Made by a program: the position numbers and the translations under genes. Below are positions 16,817 through 25,964 of a stretch of DNA of 64,000 bases, in pieces (the stretch's first letter is position 1; each line of letters opens with the position of its first letter). The notes beneath the pieces are model-generated. The model made no database searches. It saw only the letters and a program-made list of their open reading frames with translations, and was not told where the DNA came from. Source of the DNA: JANXVY01 sp031365425 (GTDB taxonomy: Bacteria; Pseudomonadota; Alphaproteobacteria; Rhizobiales; Hyphomicrobiaceae); NCBI GenBank assembly GCA_031365425.1, contig JANLYB010000251.1:5589-69588 (forward strand). The letters run 5' to 3'.

Positions 16817-17911
16817 ATGGCGACGCCACGCACCCTCAGGCGATATATCCAGGCCCGGTTCCTGACCGCCATACTCGGCACGTTCGTGTTGTGTTCCGTC
16901 CTGATCTTCATGATCGATTTCGTCGAAATGCTGCGAGCGCAGGGTAAATTCGGCGCTGTCGGGGCATGGAAATTGGTCTGGATGACCCTATTGCGGCTGC
17001 CCGCCTATACCGAGTTTCTGCTATCGTTTGCCGTGCTGGTCGGATCGATTGGCGCGATGCTTATGCTTGCACGCAAGAGCGAGTTAACGATCATGCGGGC
17101 GGGGGGCATGTCAGCATGGCAGTTCATGTGGCCCGGCATCGTCGTGGCTGGCTTGCTCGGCGTGTTCGGAGTAGCCGTCTACAATCCGATGGCGGCTGCC
17201 GCGCGCGCGGAAGGCGAACGAATGTATGCGGAAAGCTTCGGCCGAGAGTCGAACTTGCTGCGCAGCGAAAGCGGCGGATCCTGGCTCCGGCAGGACGGGG
17301 CGGATGGCCAGTCGGTTATCAGTGCAGTTGCAGCAACCAATCGGGGTTTGTCGCTATCGGGGGTGACAGTCTTCGTTTTTGACGACGCTGGCCGCTTCAG
17401 CGAGCGGATCGATGCCGCTCGTGCCGAACTCAAGGATGGCTTCTGGCGCATCGAAGATGCCTGGGTCGCGCGGTTAGGACGGGAGCCCGAAAAGTTCGAA
17501 TCTTATCTTTTATCGACGTATCTCACCCCCGAACGGGTAGCCGACGCGCTGGGAACCATCATTTCGGTGTCGTTCTGGGACCTGCCAGGATTGATCGAAG
17601 TAGCTGAAAAAGCTAAACTTTCATCAGCAAGGTTGCGGGTCCAATACGAGATACTTCTGTCGCGCCCCCTCCTCTGCATCGCCATGGTTTTTTTGGCTGC
17701 AACTGTGTCATTGAGGTCATTCCGGTCTGGAGGGATCCAGACTATGGTGATCTCAGGAATGGTTGGGGGCTTCGGGTTTTTCCTGGCGGCGGAGGTTTCA
17801 CGGCAAATCGGGGTTGCGGGTTTCGTACCGCCCTGGGCTGCCGTTTGGCTTCCGATCGTACTTCTGATTTTGCTGACAACCACGGTGCTCTTGCACCAGG
17901 AGGACGGTTGA
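16817..17911 (+). CDS. lptG: LPS export ABC permease LptG
   Basis: A 364-residue partner of LptF with the same layout: three N-terminal helices, a periplasmic jellyroll (about 130-260), and three C-terminal helices. Family features include RYIQARFLTAILGTFV at the start, ARKSELTIMRAGGMSAWQFMWPG (coupling helix to LptB) and the C-terminal GGFGFFLAAEVSRQIGVAGFVPPWAAVWLP. It is the second gene of the lptF-lptG-lptD unit; its stop lies 87 bases before the chosen lptD start. Confidence 0.94.
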   Translation: MATPRTLRRYIQARFLTAILGTFVLCSVLIFMIDFVEMLRAQGKFGAVGAWKLVWMTLLRLPAYTEFLLSFAVLVGSIGAMLMLARKSELTIMRAGGMSAWQFMWPGIVVAGLLGVFGVAVYNPMAAAARAEGERMYAESFGRESNLLRSESGGSWLRQDGADGQSVISAVAATNRGLSLSGVTVFVFDDAGRFSERIDAARAELKDGFWRIEDAWVARLGREPEKFESYLLSTYLTPERVADALGTIISVSFWDLPGLIEVAEKAKLSSARLRVQYEILLSRPLLCIAMVFLAATVSLRSFRSGGIQTMVISGMVGGFGFFLAAEVSRQIGVAGFVPPWAAVWLPIVLLILLTTTVLLHQEDG

Positions 17912-17998
17912 GTGGTGCGTGACGCGCGGATACCGCAAGAGGGTTGCGGACAACATCGCGCCGGGGGCGTTCGCGGATATGCGGCGTTGACCGGGCGC

Positions 17999-20350
17999 AT
18001 GATGGCGCGACTCGTGTTGGCTGTTGCGACGGTTGCGGTCCTTTTTGCATCGCCTGTAGCCGCCCAGAAGGCGGCATCGTCGTTTCCCAAAACGCCGGCC
18101 ATTAAGTTCACGTCGCCGACCAAGCTTGACCGGAAACAGCCGCTCCTGCTGAACGGAGATGAGCTGACCTACGATACGTCGGGAAACCGCGTCATCGCCA
18201 AGGGCAACGTCGAACTTTACTACAACAACTATTCGGTGACGGCCGACGAGGTCACCTATGATCAAGCCGCCAGTACATTGACGGCCGCGGGGAACGTGAC
18301 AATCCGTGATCCCAACGGCCAGATCACACACGCAGACCGCATCGAACTGACCGACGACTTCAAAGAAGGGTTCGTCGAATCCCTCAGTGTTGTAGGCACA
18401 GACGATACTCGGATCGCAGCGCGGCGCGCCATCCGTAGGGACGGCAACGTTACCGAATTCTCCGATGCCCGCTACACGCCTTGCAAATCCAACCCCGGCA
18501 TGCCGCCGATGTGGTGTATTTCAGCGGCCCGCATTATCCACGACCAGAAAGCGGCTACGATCTCGTTCCAGGATGCCCAGTTCGAATTTATGGGCGTACC
18601 GATCATTCCACTACCGTTCTTCGAAGCGCCCGATCCAACCGTGAAGCGGCGCTCGGGCTTCCTTCTTCCCGCTATCGGCTCGTCGTCGACTCTGGGTGTT
18701 TCGATTGAGACGCCCTACTATTTTGCGCTGTCGCCACAGTACGACTTCCTGTTCAGCCCCGAGTACTTGTCCAAGCAAGGTATCCTGTGGAAAGGCCAAT
18801 GGCGCCACCGGCTGGCCAACGGCGAGTATGAGATCAAAGTCGCCGGCATTGAGCAGGACTACGCTTCGCTGCCGAGCAGCATAGCCAACCGGCAGGTCTA
18901 CGATGGCTGGCGCGGCAGCATGCAGACCAAGGGTCTGTTCTCGCTGTCGAGCTGGTGGAAATTCGGTTGGGATATCACAGTCGAAAGCGACGACACGTTC
19001 CGGCGTTTCTATAAGCTCGACAACGTGCTTGTGACTGACCGCGTGAACATCGCCTACCTCGAAGGGCAGTCGGAGCGCAATTATTTCGGCATGCGGTTCT
19101 ACCAGTTCGGTGGGCTGCTCCTGTCCGACAACCCGACATCGGAATCAAAGGTTCATCCCGTCATTGATTACGATTATGTGTTCGCAGACCCCATTCTGGG
19201 CGGTGAACTGGCGTGGAAGTCAAACGTCTTGAGCCTCACGCGTGACAATGCGATCCTGAATACGCGCACCGAGAGCTACAACCATGCCAAGACGGAGTTG
19301 GCTTGGCGCCGCCGGTTGACCGACGGTCTGGGCATTACCTACACCCCGTTCGGAAGCGTTCGCGGCGATGCCTATTATCTCGACAACGCCGTCAATCCGC
19401 AGTCTGGCGCAACGCTGACGGATGAGACCGTTGTGCGCGGTCTCGCGACCGGTGGCGTGACTGTCAGCTATCCTTGGATTGCCAATGGCCTCGGCGCATC
19501 CCATACGATCGAACCGATTGGTCAGGTCCTGTATTCGCAGGCGAAAGTGAGCCAGCGGGCGCTGCCGAACGAAGATGCGCGCAGCGTGGTCTTCGATGAC
19601 ACCAACCTGTTCGAAATTCAGAAGTTCTCGGGCACAGATCGGGTCGAAACCGGCACCCGCCTCAACGCCGGGATCCAATATACGTTCCAGTCCAATCAGG
19701 GCGGCTATGCGCGCTTCCTGGCCGGTCAGCACTATCAGCTAACGGGCGAGAATGCGTACTCAAATCCTGGCCAGGTAACGGATATCGTCTCGGGCGTGCC
19801 GACCACGCGGTATCTGTTCTCGCCGTCGAGCGGACTGCAGAACGACCGCTCGGACTATGTACTGGGCGCGTATTTCGCTCCGAACAGTATTTTCCGCGTG
19901 CTCTCGCAAACCCGCTTTAGTGAGCAGGATTTCGGCGTCCGCCGCGAGGACCTATTCGCTTCCGTGAACTACGGGCCGATCATGGCGTCGGCTGTCTATA
20001 CCTATGCTGCCGCCGACCCATTGCTCGGGATCGATAAGGCGCAGTCCGATGTTACAGCAGCGCTCGGACTTAAGTTGACCGATCGCTGGAGCGTGATCGG
20101 TGCAATGCGGTTCGACATTGATGCCAAGAGCGTTCTGACCGACAGTATCGCGTTGAAATATGCCGATGATTGTTTCGTCCTGACAACGACGTATCAGGAG
20201 ACGTTCATCACCAATGCATCCCTGGGACTGACGAACGATCGCTCCGTGATGGTCCGCTTCGAATTGAAAAATCTTGGCGGCTTAAACTATAAAACGAGCG
20301 TGCTTGATCATACGTTCGGCGACGCACAAAACCCGGCTGTCCGGCCGTAA
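17999..20350 (+). CDS. lptD: LPS-assembly outer-membrane protein LptD
   Basis: A protein of 783 residues that inserts lipopolysaccharide into the outer leaflet. It has a signal peptide (ARLVLAVATVAVLFASPVAA), an LptA-like OstA/jellyroll domain (about 35-190, with ELTYDTSGNRVIAKGNVELYYNNYSVTADEV) and a long beta-barrel of alternating residues. Conserved barrel elements include CKSNPGMPPMWCISAARIIHD and FLLPAIGSSSTLGVSIETPYY. The frame opens 29 codons earlier at GTG, but ATG at 17999 gives a normal signal peptide. The barrel ends with DDCFVLTTTYQETF, matching the family's C-terminal cysteine region. Confidence 0.93.
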   Translation: MMARLVLAVATVAVLFASPVAAQKAASSFPKTPAIKFTSPTKLDRKQPLLLNGDELTYDTSGNRVIAKGNVELYYNNYSVTADEVTYDQAASTLTAAGNVTIRDPNGQITHADRIELTDDFKEGFVESLSVVGTDDTRIAARRAIRRDGNVTEFSDARYTPCKSNPGMPPMWCISAARIIHDQKAATISFQDAQFEFMGVPIIPLPFFEAPDPTVKRRSGFLLPAIGSSSTLGVSIETPYYFALSPQYDFLFSPEYLSKQGILWKGQWRHRLANGEYEIKVAGIEQDYASLPSSIANRQVYDGWRGSMQTKGLFSLSSWWKFGWDITVESDDTFRRFYKLDNVLVTDRVNIAYLEGQSERNYFGMRFYQFGGLLLSDNPTSESKVHPVIDYDYVFADPILGGELAWKSNVLSLTRDNAILNTRTESYNHAKTELAWRRRLTDGLGITYTPFGSVRGDAYYLDNAVNPQSGATLTDETVVRGLATGGVTVSYPWIANGLGASHTIEPIGQVLYSQAKVSQRALPNEDARSVVFDDTNLFEIQKFSGTDRVETGTRLNAGIQYTFQSNQGGYARFLAGQHYQLTGENAYSNPGQVTDIVSGVPTTRYLFSPSSGLQNDRSDYVLGAYFAPNSIFRVLSQTRFSEQDFGVRREDLFASVNYGPIMASAVYTYAAADPLLGIDKAQSDVTAALGLKLTDRWSVIGAMRFDIDAKSVLTDSIALKYADDCFVLTTTYQETFITNASLGLTNDRSVMVRFELKNLGGLNYKTSVLDHTFGDAQNPAVRP

Positions 20351-20695
20351 TCTAAGGCACGACCCCGCGTCCGCACACCTCCCGGGCTTAGGGCTCACCG
20401 CCATGTGGGCGCCACGGTTGATGTGGATAACCGGCACGGATTGTTGGTTCGGAGCGCGTCGAGGATTGCCTTCCTGTCGTCTGGCTGTTCGGCTGGTGCG
20501 CCGTGTCAACGTTAGATTCGGTGACTGAACACGCGTCGCGCTTGCAGGTTGTAGTTGGAATGGACGTCTTTCCAGCGAGAAAACCTTAAGGCTGCCGCGA
20601 GGACATCGTACCGGCAAACATTAAATGGGACGGCGGGCACTGGTGCCTGACGTCCGATTGACCCGCTCCGGCCAGCCAAGAGCCCGCATTCGCAC
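20351..20695 (+). other. Intergenic region between lptD and the SurA-like gene
   Basis: A 345-base gap in an otherwise tight gene run. I see no gene, no clear terminator and no named motif in it. A frame crossing the lptD end is open for part of it but lacks coding features. It may hold a separate promoter for the SurA-like gene and pdxA. Confidence 0.4.
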
Positions 20696-22018
20696 ATGAA
20701 ACAATTTTCGCGCATTCTCCTCCTCGCCGCTGCCTTGCCCGTTTTTCTGGCGTGCGCCGTTGCAGCACAGGAATCGCCGATGAAGTTTCCATCGTTCAAC
20801 TCGATCAACGCGCGTCCCCAGGGCGTGGCGCCAGGCGAAGCCGTAACAGCTCCTCCCCTGGCGCCCGCGACCCCGCCAGCGGCAGCCCCAAAGGCTGCAG
20901 CGGCTAAACCCAAGCCTAAGCCTGTAAAAACCGCTGTCAAAAGCGAAGCGGCTGTCGTTAAGGCGAGCGAGACAAAGGGGCTCTCTATTGCGGTGCTTGT
21001 GAACGACGAGCCGATTACCGGCTACGAGATCGAACAGCGCCAGCGCATCATGGGACTGGGTGCAAACATTGGCGAGAAGGCGCAGGCGAGCTTCAAGCGC
21101 ATGCTCCAGGATCCCAGCACGAGCGAAAAGCTGAAAGCCATTCTGGGGGAAGTCATCAAGGCCAATCCAGGAAAGTCGCGCGAGCAGGTCATCGCGGCCT
21201 TTGAAGAGCGCAAGAAGCAATTCGCGATCAACCTGCAAAAGCAGGCCGTTGAAAGCGCCCGCGCAAGTGTGCTGCCCACGCTAAAGAAGGGTGCGCTTGA
21301 TGAGTTGATCGACGAACGCCTGAAGCTTCAGGAAGCCAAGAAGCTTAATGTCGTTGCGTCTGACGAGGACGTTTCCAAGATCGTTCGCAGCTTGGCAGAA
21401 AAGAACAAGGTGACGGAAGCGCAATTCGCTCAAAATCTCGCGGGCATGGGCGCAGACATTGATGGTATGCGCGCGCGTTTCCGCGCCATGCTGTCTTGGA
21501 ATGATGTGATCCGGCGCAAGTTCGGACATCAGATTGCGATTACCGAACGCGATGTCGATCGTATCATGTCGCAAGGCCCGGCCGGTGAAGATCAGGTTGA
21601 ATTGCAGGTCCAGCGTGTGACGCTGGCGATTCCTGAAAAGATCGACCAGAAGCTCGTGGCCCAGCGCATGGCGGAAGCCGAGGGGATGCGGGGGAAATTC
21701 AAGGACTGCAAGTCGATGTCGTCGCTCGCCGGCAGTGTCACGAATGCGAAGTATGATGACATGGGGCAGCGCAAACCGTCATCATTGACCGAACCGACCA
21801 AGAGCCTTTTGCTCAGCGCCAAAGACGGCGAGATGATCCCGCCGACGGTAGGGGCGGGTGGTGTCGAGTTGTATGCAGTCTGTGGACGTCAAACGATCAA
21901 GGCGGACGAGCAGAAGCGGACGGCGGCCCAGGAAGAACTGCGGCAGAAAGAATTTGAACTGCTCGCCAAACGCCATCTGCAGAACCTGCGCCAGGATGCG
22001 CTGATTGAGTACCGGTGA
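20696..22018 (+). CDS. SurA-like periplasmic chaperone, parvulin domain degenerate
   Basis: A 440-residue exported protein with a signal peptide (RILLLAAALPVFLACAVAA), a Pro/Ala/Lys-rich linker (about 40-85), and a SurA N-terminal chaperone domain (about 92-290, with IAVLVNDEPITGYEIEQRQRIM and DELIDERLKLQEAKKLNV). The C-terminal part (about 300-410) aligns in outline with a parvulin prolyl-isomerase but the RHIL motif reads QRVTLAI, so isomerase activity is doubtful. Its place after lptD matches the lptD-surA-pdxA-rsmA order of proteobacteria and suggests a role in folding LptD and other barrels. It overlaps pdxA (TGATG). Confidence 0.88.
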   Translation: MKQFSRILLLAAALPVFLACAVAAQESPMKFPSFNSINARPQGVAPGEAVTAPPLAPATPPAAAPKAAAAKPKPKPVKTAVKSEAAVVKASETKGLSIAVLVNDEPITGYEIEQRQRIMGLGANIGEKAQASFKRMLQDPSTSEKLKAILGEVIKANPGKSREQVIAAFEERKKQFAINLQKQAVESARASVLPTLKKGALDELIDERLKLQEAKKLNVVASDEDVSKIVRSLAEKNKVTEAQFAQNLAGMGADIDGMRARFRAMLSWNDVIRRKFGHQIAITERDVDRIMSQGPAGEDQVELQVQRVTLAIPEKIDQKLVAQRMAEAEGMRGKFKDCKSMSSLAGSVTNAKYDDMGQRKPSSLTEPTKSLLLSAKDGEMIPPTVGAGGVELYAVCGRQTIKADEQKRTAAQEELRQKEFELLAKRHLQNLRQDALIEYR

Positions 22019-23049
22019 TGCCGCCCTTGACGCCACTAGCCGTCACGATGGGCGATCCCGCCGGGATTGGACCAGACATCACGCTGGCCGCATGGCAACA
22101 GCGAGATGCGCGTCACCTGCCGGTTTTTGCGGTGTACGGTGATCCCGCCGTGTTTTCCGGCCGTGCCACGCAACTGGGTTGGGCCGTGCCCGTCAAGACG
22201 ATCGAGGCACCGGGCAATGCATCGGCTGTGTTCGCGGAAGCTCTGCCCGTTGTCCCGGTCGCCCCTTGCTTCAAGGTGGTCGCGGGCGAGCCACAAGCGC
22301 GCAATGGGGCCGCCACGATTGCCGCCATTGAACATGCTGTCCGCGCAGTCCAACGCGGAACGGCTGCAGCTCTCGTCACCAACCCGATTGCCAAGAGCGT
22401 GCTTTATGAAGCCGGCTTCAGGCATCCCGGGCATACCGAATATCTGGCACATCTTGCGGAAAAGGCCGCGGGGGATGGCCGGTCGATCCTGCCGGTCATG
22501 ATGCTCGCTTCCGATGCGCTCCGCGTTGTACCAACCACGATCCATATACCGCTGGCCGATGTGCCCAAAGCGCTCACCTCGGATCTGATCAGACAAACGA
22601 TCACGATTACGCTGGAGGCCCTGCGCACAGATTTTGGTCTTGCTAAACCGCGCGTTGCCGTCGCTGGGCTTAATCCGCATGCGGGCGAGAACGGCACCAT
22701 CGGGCGGGAAGATCGCGATGTGATCGCGCCGGTGGTTGCCTCGCTCAAAGCGCTGGGCCACGACGTGACTGGCCCCCACTCTGCCGACACGCTGTTTCAT
22801 GCGGCGGCACGCCAGACTTATGATGCGGTGGTCGCCATGTATCACGATCAGGCGCTGATCCCGATCAAGACGCTGGCGTTCGATACCGGGGTGAACGTGA
22901 CGCTTGGGTTGCCGTTCGTGCGGACGTCGCCAGATCATGGGACGGCGTTTGACATCGCAGGCAAAGGTACGGCCTCGCCGGAGAGCCTGATCCAGGCGTT
23001 GTTGATGGCTGAGGCCATGAGCCGGGCACGGGCAAGAGGGGTTGCGTGA
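22018..23049 (+). CDS. pdxA: 4-hydroxythreonine-4-phosphate dehydrogenase PdxA
   Basis: A 343-residue NAD-dependent enzyme of the DXP-dependent pyridoxal phosphate pathway, oxidising 4-phosphohydroxy-L-threonine. Seen: the N-terminal VTMGDPAGIGPDITLAAW, the metal-binding histidines in FRHPGHTEYLAHL and later VAMYHDQALIPIK, and the C-terminal TSPDHGTAFDIAGKGTA. The ATG overlaps the preceding stop by one base (TGATG); a GTG one codon earlier is also in frame. It is followed by rsmA, as in E. coli. Confidence 0.97.
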   Translation: MPPLTPLAVTMGDPAGIGPDITLAAWQQRDARHLPVFAVYGDPAVFSGRATQLGWAVPVKTIEAPGNASAVFAEALPVVPVAPCFKVVAGEPQARNGAATIAAIEHAVRAVQRGTAAALVTNPIAKSVLYEAGFRHPGHTEYLAHLAEKAAGDGRSILPVMMLASDALRVVPTTIHIPLADVPKALTSDLIRQTITITLEALRTDFGLAKPRVAVAGLNPHAGENGTIGREDRDVIAPVVASLKALGHDVTGPHSADTLFHAAARQTYDAVVAMYHDQALIPIKTLAFDTGVNVTLGLPFVRTSPDHGTAFDIAGKGTASPESLIQALLMAEAMSRARARGVA

Positions 23050-23095
23050 AAACTGCTTCACACGTGTGGGGAACCACTCTAGCGTCCGCCGCGAT

Positions 23096-23995
23096 ATGAC
23101 CGACGAACCTATGGTGGCTGCCAGCCAATCCTATGTTACCCACGGCGCAAGTCCAGACGGGCTCCCGCCGCTGCGCGAAGTGATCGCGTCCCATGGACTC
23201 GATGCGAAGAAGAGCCTGGGTCAGAATTTCATTCTCGATTTGAATCTGACGCGGCGCATTGCGCGGGCGTGCGGCAACCTCAAAGGCAAGACCGTCGTCG
23301 AGGTTGGGCCGGGCCCGGGTGGATTGACGCGCGGACTGCTCATCGAAGGGGCTGCCCGCGTTGTGGCCGTCGAACGGGATCACCGGTGCCTGCCAGCGTT
23401 GGCGGAAATTTCCGCACGCTATCCGGGGCAGTTGCATGTCCACGAAGGCGATGCGCTTGAAGCCGACTGGGAAACTCTAACGGGGGACCGCGCGGGCAAG
23501 GCGATTATTGCGGCGAACTTGCCTTATGGCGTTGCGAGCCTCCTGTTGGCCGGGTGGCTGGAAAGCGAGCCGTGGCCGCCGTGGTATTCCCAGATGGTCT
23601 TGATGTTTCAAAAGGAAGTTGCCGAACGGATCGTGGCGGCCCCTGGCAGCAAGGCGTATGGACGGTTGTCCGTGCTGGCGCAGTGGCGCACTGTTCCCAA
23701 GATCGTGTTGAACCTCAAGCCAGAGGCGTTCACACCGCCACCGAAGGTGTCGTCAGCAGTGGTTCAATTCATCCCGCGGGAAGATCCGCTACCGGCTGGG
23801 TCAGCTAAAATGCTCGGGCGCGTGACGGCAGCCGCGTTTGGCCAGCGCCGCAAAATGCTTCGCCAGAGCCTCAAGTCGCTGACGCCCATGCCGGAACTGT
23901 TGCTGCGCGAGGCGCAAATTGCGCCCGAACTGCGTGCCGAGCAATTGACGGTGGCGGATTTCGCGCGTCTGGCTGAATTGATGAGCACGCGATAG
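23096..23995 (+). CDS. rsmA: 16S rRNA dimethyladenosine transferase RsmA (KsgA)
   Basis: A 299-residue methyltransferase that dimethylates the two adjacent adenosines near the 3' end of 16S rRNA during 30S maturation. The family start is visible in ASHGLDAKKSLGQNFILDLN, then SAM motif I VVEVGPGPGGLTRGLL, motif IV ANLPYG, and the C-terminal RRKMLRQSLKSL. The frame opens at TTG within the pdxA end, but ATG at 23096 gives the normal N-terminus length. It immediately follows pdxA. Confidence 0.96.
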   Translation: MTDEPMVAASQSYVTHGASPDGLPPLREVIASHGLDAKKSLGQNFILDLNLTRRIARACGNLKGKTVVEVGPGPGGLTRGLLIEGAARVVAVERDHRCLPALAEISARYPGQLHVHEGDALEADWETLTGDRAGKAIIAANLPYGVASLLLAGWLESEPWPPWYSQMVLMFQKEVAERIVAAPGSKAYGRLSVLAQWRTVPKIVLNLKPEAFTPPPKVSSAVVQFIPREDPLPAGSAKMLGRVTAAAFGQRRKMLRQSLKSLTPMPELLLREAQIAPELRAEQLTVADFARLAELMSTR

Positions 23996-24069
23996 GCGGA
24001 ACGAAGTCGAGGTATCCTCGCCCCTCGAAACGCCTCGCCAAGCTCTTGGACCCGGGATCCGCCATTTGT

Positions 24070-24576
24070 TCAATCGTGTTTTACGGGGCAGCGCTCGCCC
24101 ACGGGAGAGGCGTCGTCGGTTGGTGTGGCCGGGAAAGGCTTGGGCGATTGGCTGGCGATCTGGGCTTCGAGTTCCTTGAGCCGCACACGCAAAGCCTTGT
24201 CCTGGTGGAACTTGCGGGTCTCGTCGCGCATGACGGCGGCAATCGAGTCAACTTTACCGTCGGACTTGAAAAGCATGCCGACCGTGAACGAGATCGATAG
24301 AGGCTCGCCTGCCTTGTTAATGGCGGGCACGCGCAAAACATCGCTGCCATAGCGGGTAATCCCGGTTGCCATCGTCTTCTCATAGCCTTCCCAATGACGC
24401 TGACGCTGGCGCTCGGGAATGATGATGTCGAGGGATTGGCCCATTGCTTCGGCTTGAGTGAAACCAAACATCCGTTCGGCGCCAGGATTCCAGAGGGTGA
24501 TCAAGCCTTGAGCGTCGCTGACGATGATGGCGTCGCCTACGGCTGAGACGAGTTGAGCGAGGTCGGGGGTCGTCAT
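24070..24576 (-). CDS. Soluble single-domain PAS protein
   Basis: A 168-residue cytoplasmic protein consisting of one PAS domain (about 5-125, with DAIIVSDAQGLITLWNPGAERMFG and AVMRDETRKF) followed by a short helical segment (ALRVRLKELEAQIASQ) and a polar tail. No kinase, GGDEF, HTH or other output domain is attached, so it probably signals by protein contact. GAGGAA lies 9 bases before the ATG. It sits downstream of oxc-frc on the same strand, beyond a terminator-like hairpin, so a link to oxalate sensing is possible but unproven. Confidence 0.85.
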   Translation of the reverse strand: MTTPDLAQLVSAVGDAIIVSDAQGLITLWNPGAERMFGFTQAEAMGQSLDIIIPERQRQRHWEGYEKTMATGITRYGSDVLRVPAINKAGEPLSISFTVGMLFKSDGKVDSIAAVMRDETRKFHQDKALRVRLKELEAQIASQSPKPFPATPTDDASPVGERCPVKHD

Positions 24577-24610
24577 GGCGGCTGTTCCTCGAATTGAAGT
24601 TCCAAAACAG

Positions 24611-24640
24611 AAAAAGGGCGACGCCTTTCGAGCGCCGCCC
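24611..24640 (-). terminator. Terminator downstream of oxc-frc
   Basis: Read leftward, the sequence forms a stem GGGCG-G-CGC / GCG-T-CGCCC (one internal mismatch) with a 7-base loop, followed by five T residues and then CTGTTTT. It lies 31 bases beyond the frc stop and in front of the PAS gene start, so it should end most oxc-frc transcripts. Confidence 0.75.
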
Positions 24641-24670
24641 AGTCACTCCGGAGGATAGTATCGCCGGAAC

Positions 24671-25921
24671 TTAGACGGCTTTGCTCGTGTGAAGCGCTTG
24701 GATTTTCGACTTATCGTAGCCGAGTTCAGCCAAGACTTCATCCGTGTGCTCGCCAAGCAGCGGCGAACCCGTGATCTCGACCTTCATGTCCGAGAACTTG
24801 ATGGGCGAACCAACCGTCAAGTACTTGCCACGCTCTTTGTGGTCGACTTCGGCAATCGTGCCGCTGGCGCGCAGCGACGGATCAACCGACAGTTCTTTCA
24901 TTGTCAGCACCGGCGAGCACGGAATGTCGAACTTGCGCAGGATGTCGACGGCTTCGAACTTGGTCTTGTCCTTCAGCCATTCTTCGATGGTTGCGAAGAT
25001 TTCGGTGATGTGGGGCTGACGAGCACCTGCCGTCATGTAAGCGGGGTCGGTCTTCCACTCCGGCTTGCCGATAGCGTCGGCGATGGGACCCCAAGCGTGA
25101 CCCTGGATGGTGAAGTAGATGTAGGCGTTGGGGTCGGTTTCCCAGCCCTTGCACTTCAAGACCCAGCCTGGCTGACCGCCGCCGCCAGCGTTACCGCCGC
25201 GAGGAACGACATCGCTGAACGTGCCATGGGGGTACTGCGGATACTCTTCCAAGTAGCCGAGCTTATCCAGACGCTGCTGGTCGCGCAGCTTCACGCGGCA
25301 GAGGTTCAAAACGCTGTCCTGCATCGAAACGGCGACCTTTTGGCCCTTGCCGGTCTTGTCGCGCGAGCGAAGGGCGGTGAGGATGCCGATCGCCAAGTGC
25401 ATGCCGGTGTTGCTGTCGCCGAGAGCGGCGGCGGAGATCGTCGGCGGGCCGTCCCAGAAGCCAGTCGTGGATGCCGAGCCGCCAGCGCACTGGGCGACGT
25501 TTTCATAGACCTTGAGGTCTTCGTAGTGGTGGCCGTCAGAGAAGCCCTTCACCGACGCGAGGATCATCTTGGGGTTCAATTCCATGATGCGTGCCCAGGT
25601 AAAGCCCATACGGTCCAGAGCGCCAGGGCCGAAGTTCTCAACCATGACGTCGGAAACCTTGATCAGCTTCTCGAGGACTTCCTTGCCTTCGGGCTTCTTG
25701 GTGTCGAGCGTCAGCGAACGCTTGTTCGAGTTCAACATCGTGAAGTAGAGCGCGTCGACGTCGGGAATGTCGCGCAGCTGGCTGCGGGTGACGTCGCCCG
25801 AACCGGGACGCTCGACCTTGATCACGTCTGCGCCGAACCAGGCGAGCAACTGCGTACAGGCAGGACCGGCCTGAACGTGCGTAAAGTCGATGATCTTGAT
25901 ACCATCAAGAGCTTTAGTCAT
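24671..25921 (-). CDS. frc: Formyl-CoA:oxalate CoA-transferase
   Basis: A 416-residue class III CoA-transferase that moves CoA from formyl-CoA to oxalate, giving oxalyl-CoA and formate. It closely follows the Oxalobacter formigenes enzyme: start LDGIKIIDFTHVQAGPACTQ, catalytic Asp169 in ALGDSNTGMHL, and the glycine loop GGGGQPGW at 246-253 that covers the active site. It is about 12 residues shorter than the Oxalobacter protein, within the segment before the glycine loop. The frame extends 54 codons further upstream, but ATG at 25921 fits the family. It lies 43 bases downstream of oxc, clearly in one operon. Confidence 0.95.
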   Translation of the reverse strand: MTKALDGIKIIDFTHVQAGPACTQLLAWFGADVIKVERPGSGDVTRSQLRDIPDVDALYFTMLNSNKRSLTLDTKKPEGKEVLEKLIKVSDVMVENFGPGALDRMGFTWARIMELNPKMILASVKGFSDGHHYEDLKVYENVAQCAGGSASTTGFWDGPPTISAAALGDSNTGMHLAIGILTALRSRDKTGKGQKVAVSMQDSVLNLCRVKLRDQQRLDKLGYLEEYPQYPHGTFSDVVPRGGNAGGGGQPGWVLKCKGWETDPNAYIYFTIQGHAWGPIADAIGKPEWKTDPAYMTAGARQPHITEIFATIEEWLKDKTKFEAVDILRKFDIPCSPVLTMKELSVDPSLRASGTIAEVDHKERGKYLTVGSPIKFSDMKVEITGSPLLGEHTDEVLAELGYDKSKIQALHTSKAV

Positions 25922-25964
25922 TGGATGCTCCGTGTAGAGGATGCGTTGATTGAATAGGAAGGCT

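Noticed and set aside
24689..25957. Long open frame (422 codons) on the plus strand opposite frc, and a similar one at 26811-27848 opposite oxc
   Set aside because: Both mirror highly conserved genes on the other strand; the products have no recognisable domains and no ribosome site. Long antisense frames are common in GC-rich genes.
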